Shown here: piece after piece, positions 52,700-64,000 of the stretch
How the letters are laid out: the number at the start of each line of letters is the position of its first letter
Numbering within the stretch: the first letter of the stretch is position 1
From: Actibacterium lipolyticum
GTDB taxonomy: Bacteria; Pseudomonadota; Alphaproteobacteria; Rhodobacterales; Rhodobacteraceae
Reading direction: 5' to 3'
Length of the DNA: 64,000 nucleotides
Assembly: GCF_900184935.1 (NCBI RefSeq)
Contig: NZ_FXYE01000001.1
Location: forward strand, 1,426,001 to 1,490,000
The notes under the pieces: generated by a model
Databases searched by the model: none
Told to the model about the DNA's origin: nothing
Seen by the model: the letters and a program-made list of their open reading frames with translations, nothing else
Made by a program: the position numbers and the translations under genes

Positions 52700-53476
52700 A
52701 TGCCCGCGCCACGCAACGATTTGAAAAAAGCTTTGGCGGACGGGAAGATGCAGATCGGTGTTTGGTTGGCGATGGGCAGCGCGGTATCAGCCGAAATTGC
52801 TGGCAGTGCGGGGTTCGACTGGTGTCTGGTCGATGGTGAACACGCGCCGTATGATCTTGCGCTGATCCGCACGCAGCTTCAGGCGTTGGCGGGCCATGAT
52901 ACCTCGGCGGTGGTGCGCGTTCCTGTTGGGGAAGAGTGGGTTATAAAGCAGGTGTTGGATATTGGTGCGCAAACCATCGTTGTGCCGATGGTCGATACCG
53001 GCGAACAAGCCCGCGCCGTGGTACGTGCCGCGCAATATCCGCCCAAGGGTACGCGGGGAGTGGGGGCCAGTCTGGCCCGTGCCTCGGGGTTCAGTGCGAT
53101 CAAAGATTACCCAAAAACAGCGGATGAGCAGATCTGCGTCATTGTGCAAGCCGAAAGCCAACAAGCTCTTGGTAACCTTAAAGATATCTGCGCTGTGGAT
53201 GGGGTTGATGCCGTCTTTATTGGCCCGGCTGATTTGTCTGCGGACATGGGGTTCCCCGGCGAACCTGGGCACCCGCAAGTCAAAGCTGCGATCAAAGATG
53301 CGATCGGGCGCCTACGCGCATCGGGCAAGGCCGTTGGGGTGATCACGTTCAGCCCCGACGAATTTGCCTATTACGCTGATCTTGGGGTCACGTTTCTGGG
53401 CGTGGGCGGCGATGTCACGTCGCTTGGTAATGCGTTGCGTGGGCTCGCAAGCGTGGCGCGCGATGCGGTGTCGTAA
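52700..53476 (+). CDS. HpcH/HpaI-type 2-keto-3-deoxy acid aldolase
   Basis: 258 residues, a class II pyruvate aldolase of the HpaI/GarL/RhmA group. Signatures: WCLVDGEHAPYD (catalytic His), VRVPVG (Arg), VVPMVDTGEQA, YPPKGTRGVG (Gly-rich) and VIVQAES with FIGPADLSADMG (metal Glu and Asp). CAGGAG lies just before the ATG at 52700. It is divergent from the TRAP operon and may split an imported 4-hydroxy-2-oxo acid into pyruvate and an aldehyde. Exact substrate not assignable. Confidence 0.92.
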   Translation: MPAPRNDLKKALADGKMQIGVWLAMGSAVSAEIAGSAGFDWCLVDGEHAPYDLALIRTQLQALAGHDTSAVVRVPVGEEWVIKQVLDIGAQTIVVPMVDTGEQARAVVRAAQYPPKGTRGVGASLARASGFSAIKDYPKTADEQICVIVQAESQQALGNLKDICAVDGVDAVFIGPADLSADMGFPGEPGHPQVKAAIKDAIGRLRASGKAVGVITFSPDEFAYYADLGVTFLGVGGDVTSLGNALRGLASVARDAVS

Positions 53477-53560
53477 GGACATGTGCGACCATGCAGCGCC
53501 TCGCGCGGGGTCGGGCTTTGTGCACAGTGGAAACGAAACAAACACCGAGGGAGCATCCTG

Positions 53561-56064
<2,504 letters not shown>

Positions 56065-56113
56065 TGAATACAATGGTTTGCGGTGATAAGTTGAAGTTAA
56101 AAGTGGTGGGCGC

Positions 56114-57286
56114 ATGACGCCCGCCGCACGCGTTGCCGCAGCCATTGAGATTTTGGATGATGTGCTTGCCGGTGCTGCCGCCGAAAAGCAGCTAACGACT
56201 TGGGGGCGGCAAAACCGCTTTGCTGGCTCCAAGGATCGCGCCGCCATTCGCGACCTTGTGTTCGATGCACTTCGCTGTATGCGCTCCTACGCGGCGCTTG
56301 GTGGGGCTGAAACCGGGCGTGGCCTTATGATTGGCGCACTTAGGGCCGCGGGCGATGACCCCGCAGCGCTGTTTACCGGCGAAGGCTATTCGGCGGCGCC
56401 ATTGACTGAAGCCGAACAAGCGCTGAACGTCGAAATGGGCGGCCTTCCAGAGGCTGTTGCGCTGGATTGCCCCGATTGGCTGGTGAAACCGCTTCAGAAC
56501 AGCCTTGGCGCAGATTTCGCCGACGTGATGCAGCTTTTGCGTCAGCGTGCGCCCGTTTTCCTTCGGGTGAACCTAAGGAAGTGCACCGTTTCCGAAGCTC
56601 AGGAAAGATTGCGCGAAGAGGGGATCGAGACGACCCCCAGTGACATTTCGCCGACGGCGCTTCGCGTGGAAACCAACCCCCGGCGGGTGCAAAACAGCCA
56701 GCCATTCCTTGAAGGCTTGGTAGAGCTTCAGGACGCCGCGTCGCAGGCGATCACGGATCACCTTGAAATTAACGAAGGTGCGCGTGTGTTGGATTATTGC
56801 GCGGGCGGCGGCGGTAAGACCTTGGCAATGGCCGGACGTGTCACGGCTGAATTCTATGCGCATGACGCGAATCCACAACGTATGCGCGATTTGCCTGCAC
56901 GGGCGGGCCGCGCTGGCGTTCATGTCGTCGTTTTAGACACGGACGAGGTTGCTGACGCTGCGCCTTTTGATGTCGTGCTTTGCGATGTGCCATGTTCTGG
57001 CAGCGGTGCTTGGCGGCGAAGCCCCGAGGGGAAGTGGCGATTGGATGACGCCGCGCTTCAGGAACTTGTTGATTTGCAGTCACAAATTATAGATCTGGCA
57101 GCGAATTTTGTCGCGCCGGGTGGGCTGTTGGCATATGCGACATGCTCTTTGTTGAACGCGGAAAACGATGACCAGACAGATGCGTTTTTGGCGCGCAATG
57201 CGGGGTGGGAAGCGGTGTCTTCCTTACGGTTCACGCCTTTGGATGGTGGTGACGGTTTCTTCACCAAACTGTTTCGACGCAGTTAA
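56114..57286 (+). CDS. RsmB/NOP2-family RNA cytosine-5 methyltransferase
   Basis: 390 residues, a SAM-dependent methyltransferase acting on a cytosine of rRNA or tRNA. Motif I VLDYCAGGGGKTLAMAG, motif IV DVPCSGSGAWRRSPEGKWR (general Cys) and motif VI YATCSLLNAEND (nucleophile Cys) are present. The N-terminal region is shorter than the NusB domain of E. coli RsmB, so the exact target is uncertain. It follows guaB by about 50 bases. Confidence 0.9.
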   Translation: MTPAARVAAAIEILDDVLAGAAAEKQLTTWGRQNRFAGSKDRAAIRDLVFDALRCMRSYAALGGAETGRGLMIGALRAAGDDPAALFTGEGYSAAPLTEAEQALNVEMGGLPEAVALDCPDWLVKPLQNSLGADFADVMQLLRQRAPVFLRVNLRKCTVSEAQERLREEGIETTPSDISPTALRVETNPRRVQNSQPFLEGLVELQDAASQAITDHLEINEGARVLDYCAGGGGKTLAMAGRVTAEFYAHDANPQRMRDLPARAGRAGVHVVVLDTDEVADAAPFDVVLCDVPCSGSGAWRRSPEGKWRLDDAALQELVDLQSQIIDLAANFVAPGGLLAYATCSLLNAENDDQTDAFLARNAGWEAVSSLRFTPLDGGDGFFTKLFRRS

Positions 57287-57389
57287 GCACTGGTCACTAA
57301 ACCCTAGGTTGCTAAGTTGAGGCTCTTAAGGCCGGATTAACTTTATCGCGGCGAAATGAGAGAAACTCGAATCGCAGCGGAGGGCACCC

Positions 57390-59798
57390 GTGTCATTTCT
57401 GGCACCAGATTTTAATCCGATAGCCCGACGGGCAGAGGTGTTTGCAGCCTATTGTGGGCAGTTTTTGCTAATTTCGCTGGCGCTTTTCATCGGGGCGTTT
57501 GTTGTCACGGAGCCAATGCTTTCGCTGGGATTGCTTGCATCGGGGACAACCCTGGTTGTGATGGTTGGCGTGCTGTGGGGCACGTCGCGTAGCACACGCA
57601 AGGTGGCGACCGCTACAGTTGCGCTTGCGCGTGCCTTTTCTGAAAAAGATGCCGCACCTGGCGTCGCGACCAACGAGCTGGGTCAGGTCACATATCAAAA
57701 CCCGGCGGCGTTAAAGAGATTTGGCGCTGAAACCAACGAAACGCTTATCCGCGCATTGGGAGAGCTTTTTGCAAACCCGGCGGGCGTCGTACATCGCCTT
57801 CAATCGCGCGCGCAGGCCCAAGGCGGCGCATTAGAGGATGTCGTGACTCGGCGCGGTCATGTTCGGGTGTCCGTCCACACATTGAAGGGCGGCGCGTTTT
57901 TCTGGCGCTTCGATGAACTGGACGACCGCGGCGGCGGACGCGGGGCAGAGGGGCTTAGCCTGCCTATGCTTACGGTAGGGCGTAACGGCACCATTCTGTT
58001 TATGAACGACGCCGCGCGTACGTTTGCTGGTGGGCGCGTCAAATCACTTGGGCAGGTTTTCACCAACCTTCCGATCCGATCCGGCGGTATCAACGAGGTG
58101 AAGGGCCGTAGTGGCGCAAAGTCAGCCAGGGTCGTTGAAATCGAAAACAAGGCCGGGCGGCGTGAAGTCTATTTCTTTCCCATCGACATGGCCGACGAAA
58201 ATAGTGCGCTTGGGGATCAGTTCTTTGATGCCCTGCCAGTCGCGTTGTTAAAGCTTCAGCCAAATGGGCAAGTGACAATGTCCAACCGGCTTGCCCGCGG
58301 GCTTTTGGGTCATGGGCCGGGAGAAATTCAGTTCCCTGATTTGGTCGAAGGCTTGGGGCGTTCTGTTCTGGATTGGCTTGCCGAAGTGTCTGAGGGACGT
58401 GCCGTGCGTCGGGCTGAGGTGCTGCGTGTAAAGCGGGACGACAAAGAAGTCTTCCTTCAAGTCTCCCTCGAAAAGAACCCGGAGTGTGGAGAGGGTGAGC
58501 TGATCGCTGTTTTGCATGATGCGACAGAGCTAAAAACCCTTGAAGCGCAGTTTGTGCAAAGCCAGAAAATGCAGGCGATTGGCCAGCTTGCTGGCGGGGT
58601 GGCGCATGATTTCAACAACCTTCTGACAGCGATATCGGGCCATTGCGATCTTCTGTTGCTACGCCATGATCAGGGTGATCCTGACTTCGGCGATCTTATG
58701 CAAATCAATCAGAACGCCAATCGCGCGGCCAGTCTGGTTGGACAGTTGCTGGCATTCTCGCGCAAGCAAACCCTGCGGCCTGAGGTTGTGGATCTGCGCG
58801 ATACGCTGACTGATCTGACGCATTTGCTGAACCGTTTGGTTGGCGAGCGTGTTCAGTTGACCGTTTCTCACGATCCGAACCTTGGGCAAATCCGTGCCGA
58901 CAAGCGCCAGCTTGAACAAGTGATTATGAACTTGGTCGTAAACGCGCGCGACGCGATGCCCGACGGTGGCGAGATTCGTATTGAAACTGGGATGCACCAT
59001 CTTACCGAACCGCTTCGCCGTGACAGGGCGGTGGTATCTCCGGGCCACTACGTTTTAGTCCGGGTCATCGACGAAGGCACGGGGATTGCGCCCGATAAGC
59101 TGTCGAAAATCTTCGAACCGTTTTTCACGACCAAAGGCGTGGGTGAGGGGACCGGGTTGGGGCTTTCGACTGCTTATGGGATTGTGAAGCAGACCGGTGG
59201 TTTCATCTTCGTCGACAGCGCACAGGGCAGCGGGACCTGCTTTACCCTCTATTTTCCGATGCACGAATTTGGAACGGCGCCAGAAGCCGTAGAGGCTGGA
59301 TTTGAAAGCGTGCCCGCGCAGGTCGATAAGGTTCTGGCCCCTGTGGCGATGGTGAAAGATTCAGCTCAGCAGGGTTCGCGTTCTGATGTTGCAACCCGTC
59401 CGGACAACCAGATGACCGATGGGTTCCGTCAGGGAGAGGGTGTGGTGCTGTTGGTCGAGGATGAAGCGCCGGTTCGGGCGTTCGCCTCACGCGCTCTTCG
59501 GATGCGTGGGTTCACAGTCCTTGAGGCAGAAAACGCAGAGCAGGCCTTGGAGGCGCTGGAGGATAGCAAGATCGCCGTCGATGTGTTTGTGACCGACGTC
59601 GTGATGCCCGGAATGGATGGCCCCAGTTGGGTGCGAAAGGCCTTGGAAACGCGCCCGGATACACGCGTTGTCTTTGTCTCGGGCTACGCCGAGGATTCGT
59701 TTTCTGATACGCAGGCGCGCATTCCAAATTCGGTGTTCCTGCCCAAACCGTTTTCACTGAACGAACTGACGACGACAGTAAGGGAGCAGATTCCATAG
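57390..59798 (+). CDS. cckA: hybrid histidine kinase CckA
   Basis: 802 residues, the alphaproteobacterial cell-cycle and motility phosphorelay kinase acting through ChpT and CtrA. Two N-terminal membrane helices (about 20-60) are followed by PAS-like sensor regions, a HisKA domain with GGVAHDFNNLLTAISGH (His406), a GHL ATPase domain (NLVVNARDAMPDGG, DEGTGI, GEGTGLGLST) and a receiver with VTDVVMPGMDG (Asp736). GCGGAGGG precedes the GTG start at 57390. Confidence 0.95.
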   Translation: MSFLAPDFNPIARRAEVFAAYCGQFLLISLALFIGAFVVTEPMLSLGLLASGTTLVVMVGVLWGTSRSTRKVATATVALARAFSEKDAAPGVATNELGQVTYQNPAALKRFGAETNETLIRALGELFANPAGVVHRLQSRAQAQGGALEDVVTRRGHVRVSVHTLKGGAFFWRFDELDDRGGGRGAEGLSLPMLTVGRNGTILFMNDAARTFAGGRVKSLGQVFTNLPIRSGGINEVKGRSGAKSARVVEIENKAGRREVYFFPIDMADENSALGDQFFDALPVALLKLQPNGQVTMSNRLARGLLGHGPGEIQFPDLVEGLGRSVLDWLAEVSEGRAVRRAEVLRVKRDDKEVFLQVSLEKNPECGEGELIAVLHDATELKTLEAQFVQSQKMQAIGQLAGGVAHDFNNLLTAISGHCDLLLLRHDQGDPDFGDLMQINQNANRAASLVGQLLAFSRKQTLRPEVVDLRDTLTDLTHLLNRLVGERVQLTVSHDPNLGQIRADKRQLEQVIMNLVVNARDAMPDGGEIRIETGMHHLTEPLRRDRAVVSPGHYVLVRVIDEGTGIAPDKLSKIFEPFFTTKGVGEGTGLGLSTAYGIVKQTGGFIFVDSAQGSGTCFTLYFPMHEFGTAPEAVEAGFESVPAQVDKVLAPVAMVKDSAQQGSRSDVATRPDNQMTDGFRQGEGVVLLVEDEAPVRAFASRALRMRGFTVLEAENAEQALEALEDSKIAVDVFVTDVVMPGMDGPSWVRKALETRPDTRVVFVSGYAEDSFSDTQARIPNSVFLPKPFSLNELTTTVREQIP

Positions 59799-59810
59799 TG
59801 CCTGATAGGG

Positions 59811-60434
59811 TTACAGGCCGCCGTTGCGGAGTCTTTCATAAAGCTGAAAATCTTCGGCACGCTCGATCAAAAGACGCTCTCGAAGTTCATCAGAAAGATC
59901 CAGAGGGCGCGACGGGGATACGTTTATTTGCGGGGGTGTTTCGACGAGGAAGCCAAGTTTTTCCGACAAGAAGTTTTGCAGACCTTCTTGATCGCGGTAA
60001 TCAAAAAGGTGATCGATTACAACTTTGCCCGAGCCGTCTGAGACAAAGCGCGCCTGCGATCCGACGCTTGCCCAATCGGGCTGATTTTCTGACAAATATC
60101 CTTCGACGAACGTGTTGAAGTCCACTTCGGCAGTCGAGTTGGACCGCCCAGCGATTGCGTCACGGCTTCGATAGCGAAACCAGCTTCCCAGCCAGTCGAT
60201 CGGTTCGCGCATTACGGCCAAGGTTCTGATTTTATTCGCGCCAGCATTTGTTACGGCCGGAAGGAATTTTTGCTTAAAACGGCGCGCTGCCATGTGTTTC
60301 GCGTTTGACGGGTGGCGAATAACCATGTCTGCGCGTGAACCCAGCAGGGACTCATACGCCTGAGTGCCAGTTTTGGGCACTGCCAACATCGCAAGCTGTG
60401 CCTTCCAAAAAACCATCATCGCGCAAAGCCCCAT
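59811..60434 (-). CDS. sulfotransferase family protein, 3
   Basis: 207 residues. MLAVPKTGTQAYESLL is a 5'-phosphosulfate loop (PKTGT form of carbohydrate sulfotransferases), and LAVMREPIDWLGSWFRYRSRD is the 3'-phosphate-binding block. No signal peptide or membrane anchor is evident. It is divergent from recA and converges with cckA, 20 kb from the other two sulfotransferases, so a link to the lipid cluster is doubtful. Confidence 0.82.
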   Translation of the reverse strand: MGLCAMMVFWKAQLAMLAVPKTGTQAYESLLGSRADMVIRHPSNAKHMAARRFKQKFLPAVTNAGANKIRTLAVMREPIDWLGSWFRYRSRDAIAGRSNSTAEVDFNTFVEGYLSENQPDWASVGSQARFVSDGSGKVVIDHLFDYRDQEGLQNFLSEKLGFLVETPPQINVSPSRPLDLSDELRERLLIERAEDFQLYERLRNGGL

Positions 60435-60533
60435 ATTTCCCTTGGTTGTAAACTACTTCTTAACCTTGATGGCCTGAACATCAATACATGAGAATTTTAT
60501 TGAAATGTTCTCCTTTTGCCCTCATACAGTTGA

Positions 60534-60548
60534 GAACAAGAGGCGAAC
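60534..60548. promoter_or_regulatory. LexA (SOS) box of recA
   Basis: GAACAAGAGGCGAAC matches the alphaproteobacterial LexA consensus GTTC-N7-GTTC on the other strand exactly, 51 bases before the recA ATG. Confidence 0.88.
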
Positions 60549-60599
60549 ACGAGCAATCATTGCCGCCCGGATGCGGGTGTGGAATAAGGATGCATAACA

Positions 60600-61670
60600 A
60601 TGGCCACGGCGGATCTTCTGGATATGAGCGACAAGCGCAATACCGATAAACAAAAAGCCCTAGACAGTGCATTGGCGCAGATCGAACGGCAGTTCGGCAA
60701 GGGCTCCATTATGAAGCTCGGCGGCGAGAATGCGCTGACAGAGATTGAGGCGACTTCGACCGGATCCCTTGGGCTTGATATCGCCCTTGGCATTGGCGGC
60801 CTGCCAAAAGGTCGGATCATTGAAATTTATGGTCCTGAAAGCTCTGGTAAGACGACTTTGACGCTTCACTGCGTTGCGGAAGAGCAGAAAAAAGGCGGCG
60901 TTTGCGCTTTTGTTGATGCTGAGCACGCGCTTGACCCGCAGTATGCCAAAAAGCTGGGTGTGAACCTGGAAGAGCTGCTGATTTCGCAGCCGGATACGGG
61001 GGAACAGGCGCTTGAAATCACGGATACGTTGGTGCGTTCCGGTGCCGTAAGCGTTGTTGTTGTCGACTCTGTTGCGGCGCTGACCCCGAAAAGCGAACTT
61101 GAAGGCGAAATGGGCGATAGCTCTGTCGGTGTGCATGCGCGCCTGATGAGTAAGGCAATGCGTAAGCTGACCGGCTCAATCGCGAAGTCGAATTGCATGG
61201 TGATTTTCATCAACCAGATTCGGATGAAAATTGGCGTCATGTTTGGCTCGCCGGAAACGACAACGGGCGGTAACGCGCTTAAGTTCTATTCTTCGGTTCG
61301 CCTTGATATCCGGCGCATCGGCTCGATTAAGGATCGGGACGAAGTTGTTGGTAACGAAACTCGGGTGAAAGTCGTTAAAAACAAAGTCGCGCCTCCGTTC
61401 AAGCAGGTCGAATTTGATATCATGTACGGCGAAGGAATTTCCAAGAATGGGGAACTACTTGATCTGGGTGTGAAAGCCGGGATCGTGAACAAGTCTGGCT
61501 CTTGGTTCTCTTACGGGGATGAGCGGATCGGCCAAGGCCGAGAGAACGCTAAAAACTTCCTGAAAGAACACAAAAGGATCGCGCTTGAGATCGAAGATAA
61601 GATCCGCGGCGCACATGGGCTTGAGTTCGATATGCCTGAAGCGGATAGCGACGACATTCTTGAATCGTGA
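60600..61670 (+). CDS. recA: DNA recombinase A
   Basis: 356 residues, the ATP-dependent strand-exchange protein and LexA/SOS co-protease. Walker [17 protein letters not shown]-type Walker B ([12 protein letters not shown]), the L1/L2 loop regions and [12 protein letters not shown] are all standard. An SOS box lies 51 bases upstream, and a terminator follows the stop. Neighbour alaS is commonly linked to recA in Rhodobacterales. Confidence 0.98.
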   Translation: MATADLLDMSDKRNTDKQKALDSALAQIERQFGKGSIMKLGGENALTEIEATSTGSLGLDIALGIGGLPKGRIIEIYGPESSGKTTLTLHCVAEEQKKGGVCAFVDAEHALDPQYAKKLGVNLEELLISQPDTGEQALEITDTLVRSGAVSVVVVDSVAALTPKSELEGEMGDSSVGVHARLMSKAMRKLTGSIAKSNCMVIFINQIRMKIGVMFGSPETTTGGNALKFYSSVRLDIRRIGSIKDRDEVVGNETRVKVVKNKVAPPFKQVEFDIMYGEGISKNGELLDLGVKAGIVNKSGSWFSYGDERIGQGRENAKNFLKEHKRIALEIEDKIRGAHGLEFDMPEADSDDILES

Positions 61671-61693
61671 TTTGACGCTGCATTTATGAAACG

Positions 61694-61724
61694 AGGCCGG
61701 GGCAAGTAAGTCGCCGGCCTTTTT
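61694..61724 (+). terminator. Rho-independent terminator after recA
   Basis: AGGCCGG (61694-61700) pairs with CCGGCCT (61714-61720), 13-base loop, followed by TTTT; 24 bases after the recA stop. Confidence 0.85.
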
Positions 61725-61800
61725 CTTGCGGTGGACAGGCTCGTCTCACAGGGATAAACGAAGCTGATCCGATTAGCTTGCCCGGAAAGGCCAGAAGAGT

Positions 61801-64000
61801 ATGCCGAGCCTGAACGAAATCCGTTCTACCTTCCTGAACTTTTTCGAAAAGAACGGCCATGAGGTGGTGGATAGTTCCCCACTTGTGCCGCGTAATGACC
61901 CGACGCTGATGTTTGCGAATTCGGGGATGGTTCAGTTCAAAAACCTGTTCACCGGGGTGGAGCACCGCGACTATACCCGTGCGACGACCGCGCAGAAATG
62001 TGTGCGGGCAGGCGGCAAACACAACGATTTGGATAACGTCGGCTATACGGCGCGCCACCACACTTTCTTCGAGATGCTGGGCAACTTTTCCTTCGGCGAT
62101 TACTTTAAGCACGAGGCGATCCCATATGCATGGGACCTGCTGACCAAAGACTTTGACATCCCGAAAGAAAAGCTTTTGGTCACGGTGTATCACACCGATG
62201 ACGAGGCTGCCGAGATTTGGAAAAAATACGCTGGCCTGCCGGACGAACGGATCATCCGTATCGCGACAGATGACAACTTTTGGATGATGGGCCCAACGGG
62301 CCCCTGTGGGCCTTCGTCGGAAATTTTCTTTGATCACGGCGAACACATTTGGGGCGGACCTCCGGGTTCTGCCGATGAAGATGGCGACCGGTTCATCGAA
62401 ATCTGGAACCTCGTCTTCATGCAGTTTGAGCAGTTCGAAGATGGGCGTCGTGAAACGCTGCCGAACCAATCAATCGACACGGGCATGGGCCTTGAACGGA
62501 TTGGCGCGCTGCTTCAGGGCAAGCACGACAATTATGACACTGATTTGATGCGCAGCCTGATTGAGGCATCTGCACACGCGACTTCGACTGATCCGGACGG
62601 CGCGGGCAATGTGCACCACCGTGTGATCGCGGACCATCTGCGCTCTACTTCGTTCCTGATCGCGGATGGCGTGATGCCGTCGAACGAGGGCCGCGGATAT
62701 GTTCTACGCCGGATCATGCGCCGCGCGATGCGCCACGCGCATCTTCTGGGTGCGAAAGACCCGGTTATGCATCGGTTGGTGCCGGCGTTGGTCACTCAGA
62801 TGGGCGCCGCCTATCCAGAGCTTGGCCGCGCGAAGGCGCTGATCGAAGAAACGCTAAGCCTTGAAGAAAACCGGTTCATTCAAACGCTCGACCGCGGTCT
62901 TCGGTTGCTGGACGATGAGCTTGAGCGGCTGCCTGAAGGCGCGGAACTGCCCGGGGAAGCAGCGTTTAAGCTGTACGATACTTATGGCTTCCCGCTGGAT
63001 TTGACGCAGGACGCGCTGCGCGAAAAGGGCCGGGCCGTCGACACGGCGGGCTTTGACGCGGCAATGGCCGAACAAAAGGCCAAAGCACGTGCAAGCTGGG
63101 CCGGTTCGGGCGAAACCAAAGATGCCACGATCTGGTTTGACCTTGCTGAAGAGCATGGCGCGACGGAATTCCTGGGCTATGACACCGAAATCGCAGAAGG
63201 GCAGGTCATTGCTGTCGTCAAAGACGGTGCTGCGTTGACCGAGGCCGCACAGGGCGACAGCGTTCAGGTCGTTGTGAACCAGACGCCATTCTACGCGGAA
63301 TCTGGTGGGCAAATTGGCGATACTGGTCTTCTGAAGACGGAGTCAGGCGCGGCGCGCATTACAGATACGCGCAAGACCGCCGGGATTTTCATCCACTTTG
63401 CCGAAGTGGTTGAGGGCAAGATTCTGCCGGGAGAAGGTGCGGAGTTGCAGGTGGACCATACCCGCCGCAGCGCGATCCGCGCCAACCACTCGGCAACGCA
63501 CCTGTTGCACGAAGCTTTGCGCGAAGAGTTGGGCGATCACGTCGCGCAGCGCGGGTCTTTGAACGCTGATGACCGTTTGCGTTTTGACTTTTCCCACGCG
63601 AAGGCACTGACCGCTGAAGAGGTTGCCAAGGTTGAGGCCGACGTGAACGCGATGATCCGCCAGAATACGGTTGTTGAAACACGGATCATGACCCCGGACG
63701 ACGCGCGCGAAATTGGTGCTCAGGCGCTGTTCGGCGAGAAATACGGGGACGAGGTGCGCGTTGTTTCAATGGGACGTGCCGACACGGGCAAAGGTGCCGA
63801 TGGCAAAACGTATTCCATCGAACTTTGCGGCGGGACCCATGTAAAACAGACCGGTGATATCGGGCTGTGCGTGGTGCTGGGCGACAGTGCATCATCCTCT
63901 GGTGTGCGCCGGATCGAGGCACTGACCGGGCAGGCGGCGTTGGACCATCTGTCTGCGCAAGACAGCCGTCTAGGCGAAGTCGCTTCGACGTTGAAGGCGC
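61801..64000 (+). CDS. alaS: alanyl-tRNA synthetase, partial
   Basis: Charges tRNA-Ala and edits mischarged tRNA. 733 codons are seen of about 885, cut by the right edge. N-terminal [20 protein letters not shown], class II motif 2 region [19 protein letters not shown], motif 3 TGMGLERI, and in the editing domain NHSATHLLH and the zinc-binding [13 protein letters not shown]. The missing part is the C-terminal oligomerisation domain. Confidence 0.98.
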   Translation, partial: MPSLNEIRSTFLNFFEKNGHEVVDSSPLVPRNDPTLMFANSGMVQFKNLFTGVEHRDYTRATTAQKCVRAGGKHNDLDNVGYTARHHTFFEMLGNFSFGDYFKHEAIPYAWDLLTKDFDIPKEKLLVTVYHTDDEAAEIWKKYAGLPDERIIRIATDDNFWMMGPTGPCGPSSEIFFDHGEHIWGGPPGSADEDGDRFIEIWNLVFMQFEQFEDGRRETLPNQSIDTGMGLERIGALLQGKHDNYDTDLMRSLIEASAHATSTDPDGAGNVHHRVIADHLRSTSFLIADGVMPSNEGRGYVLRRIMRRAMRHAHLLGAKDPVMHRLVPALVTQMGAAYPELGRAKALIEETLSLEENRFIQTLDRGLRLLDDELERLPEGAELPGEAAFKLYDTYGFPLDLTQDALREKGRAVDTAGFDAAMAEQKAKARASWAGSGETKDATIWFDLAEEHGATEFLGYDTEIAEGQVIAVVKDGAALTEAAQGDSVQVVVNQTPFYAESGGQIGDTGLLKTESGAARITDTRKTAGIFIHFAEVVEGKILPGEGAELQVDHTRRSAIRANHSATHLLHEALREELGDHVAQRGSLNADDRLRFDFSHAKALTAEEVAKVEADVNAMIRQNTVVETRIMTPDDAREIGAQALFGEKYGDEVRVVSMGRADTGKGADGKTYSIELCGGTHVKQTGDIGLCVVLGDSASSSGVRRIEALTGQAALDHLSAQDSRLGEVASTLKA

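Overview
The window looks like a chromosomal segment of a marine alphaproteobacterium of the Rhodobacterales (Roseobacter type). Supporting evidence: a CckA-type hybrid kinase next to recA and alaS, an alphaproteobacterial GAAC-N7-GAAC SOS box upstream of recA, an aglEFGAK alpha-glucoside operon like that of Sinorhizobium, a TRAP transporter, and moderate to high GC. No tRNA, rRNA, insertion sequence, prophage or CRISPR array was seen.

Layout. 1-1381: siroheme synthase cysG, cut by the left edge. 1621-3598: a quorum-sensing island with a LuxR-like autoinducer-binding-domain-only protein, divergent from a full LuxR and a LuxI synthase. 3599-4686: a 1.1-kb gene-free leader. 4687-27718: one tightly packed plus-strand operon of nine genes. 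It encodes a 2751-residue megasynthase (two flavin-barrel modules, KS, AT, four tandem ACPs, KR), a second megasynthase (KS, AT, DH, phosphopantetheinyl transferase), a free ACP, an alkaline-phosphatase-superfamily phosphodiesterase, an alpha/beta hydrolase, a beta-propeller/epimerase fusion, a TPR protein, a pseudo-epimerase, and an epimerase/SDR fusion. 27729-39466: accessory genes in both orientations: two paralogous secreted esterases, two paralogous small hydrolases, two SDRs, two sulfotransferases, a PqqD-like/M50-like/HlyD membrane fusion protein, and a glycine/glutamine-rich protein with 16 QGRF motifs. 39519-49428: sugar catabolism (glucokinase, GH1 beta-glucosidase, LacI regulator, aglEFGAK). 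49477-53476: TRAP transporter and HpcH/HpaI-type aldolase. 53561-64000: TDT-family membrane protein, guaB, an RsmB-type methyltransferase, cckA, a third sulfotransferase, recA and partial alaS.

How it may work together (inference): the 4.7-39.5 kb region reads as one quorum-sensing-linked secondary-lipid system. The megasynthases resemble polyunsaturated fatty acid (Pfa) synthases in having LGIDSIKRVEIL carrier domains in tandem, a PfaD-like flavin reductase, and a PPTase. Here the reductase and PPTase are fused onto the synthase subunits. The SDRs, esterases, hydrolases and sulfotransferases could tailor, sulfate or release the product. The HlyD fusion, the TPR protein and the QGRF-repeat protein could form an export or surface-assembly module. 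A sequence motif shared by the TPR protein and the QGRF protein (FLRxMMAR-like, in QG-rich context) ties the two ends of the region together. The product is unknown.
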